This document shows positions 38,499 through 49,432 of a DNA stretch of 64,000 bases, piece after piece (position 1 is the stretch's first letter; each line of letters begins with the position of its first letter). Under the pieces are notes generated by a model. The model saw only the letters and a list, made by a program, of their open reading frames with translations. It was not told where the DNA came from and made no database searches. The position numbers and the translations under genes are program-made. This stretch comes from Musa acuminata AAA Group (lineage: Eukaryota > Streptophyta > Magnoliopsida > Zingiberales > Musaceae): assembly GCF_036884655.1 (NCBI RefSeq), contig NC_088348.1, positions 22,929,501 to 22,993,500 of the forward strand, written 5' to 3'.

Positions 38499-41485
38499 GG
38501 TAATCAAAATGCCTTTAATTTACTTTGAAAGTACATGATGCTTTTCATAAAGTATTTTTTTTTAATTTAATTTTCTTGAAAATTGCATGTTTAATAATTT
38601 TATAATGAAAATACAAACAATTAGGAATCATGCTTATCATTCTAGTAATTTTGAAAATAATCATGAAAATTGCATGTTTATGATAAACAAACTGATTTTG
38701 ATTAAAAATACTTTATGAAATCATGCTATATGTGGTTGAGAAGTAATAATGTGTATCATGTTGATTTCCATTGTTATTTCTCGATTTTGAGTATATGAAA
38801 TCATGTTTAATTTGAAGTTATGATTAATGAGTATATATTTTTGAAATTATGTATGATGATTCTTGATATTTATGGATTATCGATTTTCATGATAATAACA
38901 GTGGCTTTAAAAAAAAAAATTAATGCATGTTTTCATAATGAAAAGGCATGCTAACATGAAATCGACCACTTAAAATGAAACACTTAAAAATGGGGAAAAT
39001 ATATTATCAATGAAATCATGAATCTATTTATGTTATAAATTTTGTGAGCCATAAAAATGATTTTGATGATTTAAATTTGAAATGAGTTTTATCAAAATCA
39101 TGATCTTGATTTATCAAATTGAATGAATAGAAAATGAATGATGATTTTTCTCTTGAATGATTGTGACTTGTATTCCTTGTATTCATGATATGATTTTTAT
39201 GCAATTCTTTGTATTCATGAAATATTTATCTCATCACCTAATTATTTCTTTTCAATATTCCTCAAGTGATGATATGAATGCATGAGATATTCATGAATTT
39301 ATTTTGATGTATGCAAATGAGAAGTTTCGATCATGCATGGTAGGATGCAATGTGACAAATTAATACCATGATGATTTGAAATATTTATGATTTGAAATGA
39401 TACATATGCTTTTTATTATGATAATATATGATGTGTATCATGAATTCTTAAAAAATTAAATAAATAAATGTTTATATCATGTTAGATGGTTTTACATATT
39501 ATGCATGATAAGCTATAGTGATGAGTGAAACAATGATTGAAATAATATGAATGATGATTTGGAATCATGTATATAATTATGAGTTTATATGTTTTGAAAA
39601 TGTGCATGTCTTAATTTGAAAATATAATGATGCACAAATAAGATTGATACTAACCTTTGTCATGATTTAAAAATTGATGTAAAGGGTTTTTCCCTTCTTT
39701 TTGACAATGACAAAAGGGGAGATAGCTAGCTTGCACAATTCAAGAAGAAAGCAAAAATTACACTTCTCAAAAGAGAAGAAATTGCTATCTTGAACATCAC
39801 CAAGAAGTGCTATCTTGCAAATCTCAAGACACACAAGTGCAATCATGCAAAATTTGTAATTTTGCACATCATTAAAATTTATGATGCTTTGGTGATCATG
39901 CATGTTCTAAAATGTTATAAAATTCACTAGCTTGCATGATGTAGAACTTAGCTACATCACCAAGGAATGCTATCTTGCCTATCTCAAGAAGCAAAAAGTT
40001 AACTTGCACATCTAGCAAAACTTATATTTCAAGAAGCAAGAGTTGCTTTCTTGAACATCTCAAAATTGCTAGCTTGTGGGCCTTAAAATGTAGAAATTTT
40101 TTGCTAGCTTGTATATGGTAAACTTGCTATCATACTACCATGATGATGAGCATGCTTTATCTTCATGAATATATTTGAAAAACTATGACAAAAATATGTC
40201 TGAATGATCAAACGTGTTAAAATTATTTTTCGGACTTTTTTTATTGAATGATCAAATCACTTGATTGCCATAATGATTTTACACAATTACTTGCCATGAT
40301 TACATGTTGGAAATTATGTGCTTGAATACAAAAATTTTCATGATAATAAGCATGTTTTACCTTCATGATTGTAATTGAATATCTCTAGTAAAACCCTGTC
40401 CGAATGTATGAAAGTGTCAAATTTCATTTTCGGATTTTCTTGATCCGAATTGGATTTTCTTGATACATTATCCTCTTCCAAATTTAACAAGCATATGTCA
40501 TATCAAGTTTAATTCACATCATTGATTTTTGACATATGGAATCATCTAGCAAATGCACTTATCATGTGAAAAATATTTTTCGAGAAACATATTTGATGAT
40601 TCCCTCTTATAAAAGGAAGATATTTTTACATACAACGATTTGACTCACTTACATATCTTAATCCTTGCAAAAATGAAGTGTGCTTTAATATCTTATCGAT
40701 TTGAACTTCACATATGGCTTTCCTCCTTCATGTAAAAAAATAAAAAAAATAAAAAGGAAGGAGCAATAAAAGCTATCTCCATGTCATGTTCTCCTCGAGA
40801 TGTTTGCATAATTGGTATCCTATCACTCACTATTGGAAAATGACATGAACCAACTTATGGCAACGCACTTATATTTAAAAATTTGCTTATATCGTTCTCC
40901 TTGTTGTTGATGACAAAGGGGGAGAAATATATAAATTGATACTATGAGTGTCATATTTGAAGAATATGAATAGATGCCATGAATGCCATATTATGATGAG
41001 ATATCAAAAGCAGCATTCATATGAATGTGTGCTATGAATGTCATATCATGTTAAGATATCAAGAACTTGAATCGTAATTTTACATATTGATATCTTACTA
41101 TTTGATAATAGCAAACTTGCATGATGGTAACAATAGATATTATGTTTTTCATGCAATGAGTTAAACTTACATCACAAACACTTGATTATGGTACTTCTCC
41201 TTTTTGTTGATGACAAAGGGGCAGAAGTATGTTGATGACATGACATGTTATGAATAAGTTTATGATGACATATTGCTTGGATTTTTGAATCCAAGAGTTT
41301 CTATCAATATGGCATAGGGGGAGTTTGTTTAAACTCTGGGAGTTAAGGTTAACTCCGTTTATGATGACATGTTGTTTAGATTTTTGAATCTAAGAGTTTC
41401 TATCAATATGGCATATTGATAGGGGGAGTTTGTTTAAACTCCAGGAGTTAAGTTTAACTTCGTCATCAAGTGGTTGTCATCATCA
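38499..41485 (+). other. AT-rich tail of SIRE element
   Basis: No pol. The portion 40180-41485 matches (in reverse) 47543-47924 of the minus-strand SIRE copy, so it is the normal region between pol and the 3' LTR. It has several internal GGGGGAGA-type purine tracts (40918, 41214, 41318, 41413) and a tandem duplication of about 105 bp (41290-41365 and 41395-41460). No ORF worth calling; the 78-codon minus-strand frame at 39667-39903 has no motif. Confidence 0.7.
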
Positions 41486-41498
41486 AAAAGGGGGAGAT
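41486..41498 (+). other. Polypurine tract of SIRE element
   Basis: 'aaaagggggagat' immediately before the 3' LTR; plus-strand primer site. Confidence 0.85.
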
Positions 41499-43487
41499 TG
41501 TTGAATCTCGTATTTTGATGATGAAACTACTTGATATATGTTTATGATTTAATCTGCGTTTTGAGTGACGCAGGATGCTTCGATCTGGATAAGACAATTA
41601 AAGCAGGAAAATCATGTTGTGCCGGAGGAACATGTCAGAAGATTGGACGTCGGGCCGGTGGATCGGTCGACGTATCGACAGAAGGCTTCGGGCCGTGGAC
41701 TCGGGCATCGGGCCAAGAAGAGCGGGTATTGTGCCAAGGATATCGGAGTTGCGGAGCCAACTGGCTGATTGGGCAATAGGCTGCAGGAAAGGATGATGCG
41801 CCGAAGAATCGGACGAAGCGTCGAGGAACCAATGACATGCCGGACAACTTGGTTAATTGCTTAGGATTAATTGTCTCGATCGAAGTTTTTATTTTAAGTG
41901 TGCAGGATTAACTATGATAGAAGAAAGACATGCAGCAGGAGTTGCGCCGGAGTCATGATAATGATCATGTTGGGAGTTCAAGAGCTCGACGGAAGTTCGG
42001 ACAGTCGTCGGAGGTTCTGCGGGAACAAATCCGAGAAGTCCAGAAGCTTGCCAAAGGAGCTCGTCGGAACTTGCCAAGTGGATCGTCGCAAGTCCAGGAG
42101 TTTGCCGGAAGTCCGTAGGAGGATCACCGAGGGTTCGTCGGATGATCGACGGAAGTTCGCCGGAAACTCGCCGGAAGAAGCGATTGACGCACTGGAGCAA
42201 GCTATAGAATATGTCTTAGGAAATAATCGTAGTTAGCACATTGATTAAGTTAGAAATGGGAGGTGATCCCATTAGCTTAATCTTGGGGCAATTGGGCCCC
42301 TGAAGGAATCAAATTGGGCCGAATGGATTAACCCATTCGGACCCTGATTGCTGTGGGAGGTGCAACCGCCCAAGCCAGGAGGTAGCACCGCCCCGGGCTC
42401 AGTCTCCGAGCGAGACTGGGCGGTGCAACCTCTTCTGTCAAGAGGTAGCACCGCCAGAGCTCAAGTTTCGAGCTCTGCTAGGTGGTGCAACCTCCCCAGT
42501 CAGGCGGTGCAACCGCCTGAGCTCGGTCTTCGAGCTCTGGCAGAGAGGTGCAACCGCCCCTGACAGAGGTGGCACCGCCCAGAGGCTCAGTCTTCGAGCT
42601 CTGCCAGGCGGTGCAATCGCCCCAGTCAGGAGGTGCAACCGCCTGATCCCGGAATTCCGAGAATTGACAGATTTGAGCTCCAAATTTGAACTGGGTTGAG
42701 GCCTATAAATACCCCACCCATTCAGCACTGAAAGCACAGAACACACACTCGAAATCTTGCTGTCTTTCTGTGGTTCTTAGAGCTCAAAACTGCTAGTTCT
42801 CCTCTTTCTGTTCTTCAAAGTTTGAGTTGTAAAGAGAGGAGAGAAAACTTCTGTAAGGGTTGTCTCCTAAGCCCGTCAAAAGGAGTGAATCTGTAAGAGG
42901 GTGGTTGGCCTTCGCCTATTGAAGGAAGGCCTCTAGTTGACATCGGTGACCTTGTCGGTGGAGGAAGCCAAAAGTGGAGTAGGTCAAGATTGACCGAACC
43001 ACTCTAAATCTCAGTTTGCATTTCCTTTGAGCATTTTACCTTCACTGCAAACTTCTCAATAGCTACTGCCCTCTGCGATTTTACGAACAAGTTTCAAGGT
43101 TTAGACGTAAATCTGTGTTTAGACGTAAATCTGTTTTTTCGTATGATCATCATATTGCAGATTGCGTTTACGTTTTGAGCTTTACCATAACTGCACACTG
43201 CCTTTATACTCCTGCTTAAACTGTGTCTTATCTAATCAAGTGATTTACGAATCAGCATTTAGACGTAAATCGGTTTCTTCGTACGAACATCGGATTTCAG
43301 TTTGCGCCGATATTCTGGTTTTTATCATAGCTGCAAACTGCCTGCTTAGTTTGACTTTAACCTTGCTTAGTATCAACTTTCATACAGAAGTTGTTTTTAT
43401 CGTTCGAACACAGCTTTCGATTTTAATCGCAGAAAGTTTTCCGCTGCACTAATTCATCCCCCCCTCTTAGTGCTCTTGATCCTAACA
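41499..43487 (+). repeat. 3' LTR of SIRE element
   Basis: 1989 bp, TGTTGAATCTCG to GATCCTAACA, TATA box near 42703-42711. Contains the 456-bp stretch missing from the 5' LTR. Confidence 0.9.
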
Positions 43488-44291
43488 ATAATGAATTTTA
43501 ATATGAACAAGCTTGAGATGACTCTCCCAGAGCTCCTCAATATGTTGAGGGAGGCAGAGAGTACTATTAAGAAAGAGAAGCCTGTTCTCTACACTGGTGA
43601 GACCAAAAAGAAAAGGAAAGCAAAAAGGTCCCTTAAGAAGGGAAAGGGCAAGGGCAGACCAGGTAAAGTAAAGGTTGCTAAAAAAGACCTAGCAAAGGAC
43701 AAAGGCCAGTGCTTCCACTGTGGTAAAGATGGGCATTGGAAGAGGAACCGTAAAGAATACCTTGCAGAAAGGGCAAAACAAAAGCTTGATGAAGCTTCAG
43801 GTACATTCATTATCAGCCTCCATTTGTCAGACTCTTATGATAACACATGGGTATTGGATACCGGTAGTGCTTATCATATATGCAATTCGTTGCAGGTTCT
43901 GGCAAGGCCTAGGAGACTAGAGAAAGGCGAGATGGACCTTAAGATGGGTAATGAAACAAAAATTGCTGTAGTAGCTGTTGGCGAGGTCGCCCTACATCTG
44001 CCTGGTGGAGCTTTTATTGCATTATATACATGTTATTTTGTTCCTTCTATTATCAAAAATATTATCTCAATTTCATGTTTGACAGTTAGTGAATATAAAT
44101 TAGTTTTTGAGAACAATGGTTGTTCGATATTATTAGATGATAAAATCATCACGAAAGGAACATTGCATAATGATTTATTTATGCTAGACACTACTCTACA
44201 TATCATGAATGTAAATGTGTCCAAGAGGAAACGAGATGAGATGGAAAGAGTATCAAAACTCTTCGATCAGATCGAGGAGGTGAGTACTTAA
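43488..44291 (+). pseudogene. Copia copy 2 gag end, zinc knuckle and protease
   Basis: Continues the gag broken at 35977. It has a basic stretch, a zinc knuckle [13 protein letters not shown] whose last cysteine is lost, and an aspartic protease with an intact [12 protein letters not shown] motif and a normal flap-like region. After KRKRDEM the sequence jumps to the integrase core (phrase 'ctcttcgatcagatcgagga'), a deletion of several hundred bases relative to copy 1, and then a stop. The protease alone is not expected to be made. Confidence 0.8.
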
Positions 44292-44326
44292 GTACAGAGT
44301 TTACTCAGTTCCTTAAGGATCATGAG

Positions 44327-44419
44327 ATATTATCCCAATGAGCACCTCTTTATACACCTCAGCTCAATGGGTAAGACGAAAATAATATTATCCCAATAAG
44401 CACCTCTTTATACACCTCA
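44327..44419 (+). repeat. 35-bp direct repeat at the copia/ATP2 border
   Basis: 44327-44361 and 44385-44419 are the same 35 bp with one change, period 58. It marks the point where copia integrase sequence ends and the ATP2 flank begins; probably filler made during break repair. Confidence 0.8.
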
Positions 44420-44789
44420 CCTTTTTTTCATTTCCACGTGTTTTATTTTTTCCTTTCTTCTCTTGAGTCAACTATCATTGGTCATCGGGCAAAGAAATCA
44501 ATTTAATAGTCATAACAATAAAAATTATTTACTACTTTCATTATATATATATATATATATAGTGTGCGTGTTGCTAAATATTGGATTGCGCTAATGATGT
44601 CATGATGCTTGCTCCATCAACCAAAATACGAGCGTTGACCTAATATACCCGTGGATACTTTATTTTCTTCCGTACGACTAATTTCTTAGGCGGGCCTCAT
44701 CCTCATCGCTCACTCTCTTCTTTGGTTCATATCGCGCTTTCCTTTTTTACTCCGCACGGACGTTTCTATGCGTCAGTTTATTTGCAAAG

Positions 44790-44866
<77 letters not shown>

Positions 44867-45049
44867 CATCGTCATCATCATTACACGCCCCGTGTTTCTT
44901 CTCTTTCGTTCCCTACCGCGTCAGCAGCAACCCTCGAGCAGCAGGAGACGCTCCGTTGCAGTAGCAAGCGAGATCCTTCCCTCTCCCATTTGCCCAAACC
45001 CTAGATCTACTACCCGTCGATCTCGGCACCCTCGGCGTCTCGTCCGGCC
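44420..45049 (+). promoter_or_regulatory. 5' flank of ATP2 with a (TTA)n repeat
   Basis: Contains a short TA run (44543-44562), a (TTA)n array at 44791-44875 of about 28 units, and a C/T-rich leader up to the ATG. No clear TATA box at a sensible distance; plant genes for mitochondrial proteins often lack one. The array lies about 180 bp before the ATG, so it may fall in the promoter or 5' UTR. Confidence 0.5.
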
Positions 45050-46902
45050 ATGGCCTCCCGCCGGATCCTCGCCTCGCTCCTCCGCGCCTCCGCTCGCCGA
45101 TCTCCGGCGACGAGACACCATTCTCCTACCCCCTTTGCCCGCATCTCTTCCCGCCCCTCCCCCACCGGGTTCCTCCTCTCCCGTGCCGTCGACTACGCCA
45201 CATCTGCCGCCTCCGCCGCCCCTGCCCCCTCGGCCCCGCCGCCGAAGGCCGCGGCTGCACCCAGTGGAAAAATCACCGACGAGTTCGCCGGGGCTGGCGC
45301 CATTGGCCAGGTCTGCCAGGTGATCGGCGCCGTCGTTGACGTCCGCTTCGATGAGGGGTTGCCTCCCATCTTGACCGCCCTCGAGGTCTTTGACCACTCG
45401 ATCCGGCTGGTGCTGGAGGTGGCGCAGCACCTGGGGGAGAACATGGTGCGGACGATCGCCATATATGGGACCGAGGGGCTTGTTCGAGGGCAGAGGGTTC
45501 TGAACACTGGCTCCCCGATCACTGTAAGTCCTACTGTCCAATCTCGTTTCCCTTGGTCAAACGCAGAGCCGATATGAGGTTGTCTCGTGTGATTACCCTA
45601 GATCTGATGCCCGCAGATGTTGGTTATGGGTGAGTTCAAGTTCTGCTTTTGATGAAAGAGTAGCATGACTGACCACCCAATTAAAAACATATTTATGATA
45701 GTTATTTTCTACAGACGATTTCTAACCCAATTGCTGATTTTGATGACACCTTCAGTAGTGTGATTAGGATTGCATGACTCTTTGTCTTAGTGTTACATCG
45801 GGTCATGTTTCCTTGGTCAAATTGGAGATTGGTATATAAGATACAGAATTGGCACAATGTCACAACCTGATTGCTCCAAAACTGAAAATGTTTGGTGGAA
45901 TGTCTAACAAACTTTAATGATATTTGTCGATGTTGTATTGTTTATCTTCACGTAGGATCAAAATTTAAATGTTTTTTATTATTGTCTTCTACTTTTCTTC
46001 TAGATTTACAAACCCATGGCAATGCAACAAGAGAGCCAAGGTATATAAACTCTGCAATCGGCTAGATGATGAATGGTATGAAAGAGTGCTTTTAATTGGT
46101 TACTAATGGTATATTACAGCTAGCATCATCTGAAATGATTTCTATAGTGATGGTGTTCGTCTAATGGTTTTCCTGCTTCTGATCTCTTTTATTTCCAATC
46201 TTCCTTATACCACCTCTTCTATTTACACACATCCCTAAGGCATATTTCGACTACTACAAGCACAAACAATGAAAAATCAATATATTTGATGAAACCCATC
46301 AGGGAAAGCTTTGGTTCCATGCTAGTACGAAGTTCAGGGTCCTTTATTTGCATGAAGAACCCTATTTAAACTTATTAAAAATGGTTTTTTGCATGAAAAC
46401 TTGTTCAAGGAGAACACTCACTAGTGTGTCTTTTTCTGCCAGCAACTCAGGAATGAGGAACATGTTCTCATTTTATCTGTTTACTATTATGTGGTTCAGT
46501 GGTTGTAATTCATTTTCAGGTAGCCGTTGGTAGGGCCACCCTTGGGCGAATCATAAATGTTATTGGTGAACCTATTGATGAGAAGGGTGAAATAAGTAAG
46601 CTCCCCATGCTTGATCATCTCTAGTAGTACTTTTTTTATATATTGCTGTATAACTACGTTGATGTTTATGACTAACTTGTATTTTCTTCTATCTCATTAG
46701 AGACCAACCACTTCCTTCCCATCCATCGTGAAGCACACAAAAGCAGGCAACAGAACAGCAGATTCTTGTTACTGGAATCAAAGTACATATATCTTCTATA
46801 TTCCAATAAACTGATCTGTGTGCTCCTTTTTCCAGTCTTTAACCAGCACATCCTGTGAGTACTTCCTGCTACTTAAATGCCTTGTTCTTCTCTACTACAG
46901 GT
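45050..46902 (+). pseudogene. ATP2: Mitochondrial ATP synthase beta subunit, 5' fragment
   Basis: Exon 1 is 45050-45523 (158 codons, donor GTAAGT), exon 2 is 46520-46595, exon 3 is 46701-46782. Exon 1 gives an Arg/Ser-rich presequence ([18 protein letters not shown]) and the start of the beta subunit ([37 protein letters not shown]). Exon 2 encodes [21 protein letters not shown]. Exon 3 lacks 7 bp, shifting the frame after LPIHREA. The exon 4 acceptor (ctactacag, 46892-46900) is present but two bases later the sequence becomes a SIRE LTR, so the P-loop and the catalytic domain are absent. The beta subunit carries the catalytic sites of F1 in the matrix. Changes at conserved positions (IYGTEG for the usual MDGTEG) also suggest decay. 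A functional copy must lie elsewhere. Confidence 0.9.
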
Positions 46903-47526
46903 CAACCGCCTGGCAGAGCTCGGAGACCGAGCTCAAGCAGTTCCACCGCTTGTCAGGGGCGGTTGCACCGCCCAGCCTAGCTCAGAGACTGAGCCCTGGG
47001 TGGTGCCACCACTGGCCAAGAAATCTGGGTTCGAATGGGCTGATCCATTCGGCCCAATTTGGGTCTGTCAAGGGCCCAATTGCCCCAAGATTAAGTTAAT
47101 GGGATCACCTCCCATTTCTAACTTAATCATCGTGCTAACTACGATATTTCTGAAGGCATTTACTGCAACTTGCTCCGGTGCGTTAATCGCTTCTTCCGGC
47201 GATCTTCCGGCGAACATCCGACGAACCTTCGGCGATGCTCCTGTGAACTTCCGGCAAACTCTTGGACTTGTGACGATCCACTTGGCGAGTTCCGACGAGC
47301 TTCTTTGGCAAGCTCCTGGACTTCTCGAATTTGTTCCCGCAGAACCTCCGACGACCGTCCGGACTTCCGTCGGACTCTCGAACTCCTAACGTGATCATAG
47401 TCTTGACTCCGGTACAACTCTTGCTGCATGTCTTACTTTCATCGTAGTTAATCCTGCATACTTATCTCAACATATGGATTAGATAACAAATGACAATTGA
47501 CTTCATCATCAAAATCCGAGATTCAA
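46903..47526 (-). repeat. Partial 3' LTR of reverse SIRE
   Basis: Reverse complement starts (t/a)TTGAATCTCGG and runs into the GC-rich minisatellite, where it stops. The R and U5 parts are absent. Confidence 0.85.
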
Positions 47527-47924
47527 TAATCTCCCCTTTTTTGATGATGACAATCAATTGATAGCAGAGTTAACCTTAACTCTCCCTATCTATATGCCAT
47601 ACTTGAGATAAGTTATTCTTGAATTCAAAGCCTTTGAATTCAAGAGACATATTGATAAGTTAAAATCATTTAATTTTATCAATACTCCCATCATGATTCC
47701 TATCATGATGTATCTCGTTAAGAGAATCCGAAAATGAAATGAACACTTTCATGCATTCGGACAAGACTATACTATAGATTTTCAAATATAATCATGAAGA
47801 CAAAACATGCTCATTGTTATGGAAATTTTTGTATTAATTTCTAACATGTTATTTTAGGCATGTAATGGCAATCAAGTGATTTGATCATTCAATCAATAAA
47901 GTCCGAAAAATAATTTTAACAAGT

Positions 47925-49432
47925 TTATGCATTCGGACACATCAACATTCCTAATTCTCTTCTTATGAAATCAAATTGTTCTTCACTTAGAGGTTTTGTA
48001 AAAATATTAGCTAGTTGATATTTAGTATCAATGAACTCTATGATTACATCATGATTAGTGACATGATCTCGTATAAAGTGATGTCTAATATCAATATGTT
48101 TTATTCTTGAGTGTTGTATAGGATTCTTTGTTAAGCATATTGTACTTGTGTTATCACATTTAATGTGAATATTTTTAAGATGAACTTTATAATCTTCTAA
48201 GGTGTTTTTCATCCATACAACTTGTGCACAGCATGCACTAGCTGCAATATATTCAGCTTCGGTTGTTGATAGTGCAACCGAGTTTTGTTTCTTAGATGAC
48301 CAGGAAACAAGGGCATGTCCCAAAAATTGACATGTTCCTGATATGCTTTTTTTATCTAGTCTATAGCCAACAAAGTCCGCATCAGCACAAGCAATTAACT
48401 CGAAATTCTCGATTTTTGGACACCATAATCCTAGATTTATGGTACCATTAAGATATTTAAGTATTCTTTTAACTACTTTGAGATGAGATATCTTAGGGTT
48501 TGATTGAAACCTAGCACAAAGTCCTACACTGAACATGATATCTGGTTTAGTTGCAGTGAGGTAAAGTAACTTCCTATCATATCCTTATAAGTTTTTTGAT
48601 CGAAGTTTTCTCCATTTTTATCAACTTCTAAGTTGGTGGAGGTGCTCATAGGAGTGTTAATAGCTTTTGAGCTATCCATATTAAATTTTTTTAGCAAATT
48701 TATAGCATATTTAGTTTGACTAATAAAGATGCCATTGCTTAGTTGCTTAATTTGTAAGCCTAAGAAGAATATTAATTCTCCCATTAAACTCATTTCAAAT
48801 TCGAGACTCATAGTTTTAGCAAAAGATTCACAAAGAGATTCATTTGTAGAACCGAAGATAATATCATCAACATAAATCTGAACAATGAGAAAATTATTTT
48901 CAAAATTCTTGATAAACAATGTAGTATTAATCTTGCCTTTTGTGAAATTATTTTCAATAAGAAAAGAACTAAATCTCTCATATCAAGCCCTTGGGGCTTG
49001 TTTTAAACCATAGAGAGCTTTAGTTAATTTAAACACATGATTAGGAAGGCTATTATTTTTAAATCCAGGAGGTTGTTCAACATAAACTTCTTCGGAAATA
49101 AAGCCATTAAGAAAAGCGCTTTTAACATCTATTTGAAACAACTTCAAATTATTACTACTAGCATAGGCAAGAAGCATCCTTATGGCTTCTAATTGAGCCA
49201 CAAGAGCGAAGGTTTCTTCGTAATCGATACCTTCTTCTTGGTTGAAACCTTTGGCCACTAATCTAGCCTTGTTTCTAACCACGATACCATATTCATCTTG
49301 CTTGTTTCTAAAGACCCATTTAGTACCAATAACTAAATGATCATTTGGCCTAGGAACAAGCTTCCACATCTCATTTCTCTCAAATTGATTTAATTCATCT
49401 TGAATTGCGATAATCCATGAATCATCTTTCAT
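47925..49432 (-). pseudogene. SIRE reverse transcriptase and RNase H
   Basis: Three frames follow each other. 49432-48983 carries the RT N-terminal part (KWVFRNKQDEYG, RLVAKGFNQEEGIDYEETF, FQIDVKSAFLNG, ALYGLKQAPRA) and ends at a TGA where relatives have Trp. 48919-48524 carries the catalytic YVDDIIFGST motif and ends in a frameshift. 48536-47925 is the RNase H with ADADFVG, ALSTTEAEYIAAS and the C-terminal IFTKPL. In the element these copy RNA to DNA and remove the RNA template. Catalytic motifs are preserved, but the chain is broken twice. Confidence 0.9.

Larger units (their letters stand above)
35978..43487 (+). mobile_element. SIRE-type copia element without pol
   Basis: 7510 bp flanked by a perfect 5-bp target duplication ATAAT (35973-35977 and 43488-43492), inserted in the gag of copia copy 2. 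Parts: 5' LTR 35978-37572, primer-binding site 37575-37588, gag frame 37623-38498, about 3 kb of AT-rich tail, polypurine tract 41486-41498, 3' LTR 41499-43487. Protease, integrase, RT and RNase H are absent, so it could only have moved with help, or lost pol by deletion after insertion. LTR lengths differ (1595 and 1989 bp) because of a roughly 450-bp deletion in the 5' LTR and different minisatellite unit numbers. Confidence 0.9.
29885..44419 (+). mobile_element. Ty1/copia element copy 2 (Tork/Angela-like), truncated, with two nested SIRE insertions
   Basis: The element reads through 29885-30749, 32988-35977 and 43488-about 44419, the gaps being a SIRE solo LTR and a SIRE element. Its LTR begins TGTTG and ends CAACA. 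Order is LTR, primer-binding site, 1.8-kb leader, gag, zinc knuckle and protease. An internal deletion joins the end of the protease region to the integrase core (near 44243). The element stops in the integrase and abuts the 5' flank of ATP2; no RT, RNase H or 3' LTR is present. Confidence 0.85.

Noticed and set aside
44921..45541. 206-codon minus-strand frame
   Set aside because: Shadow of ATP2 exon 1 in GC-rich DNA.
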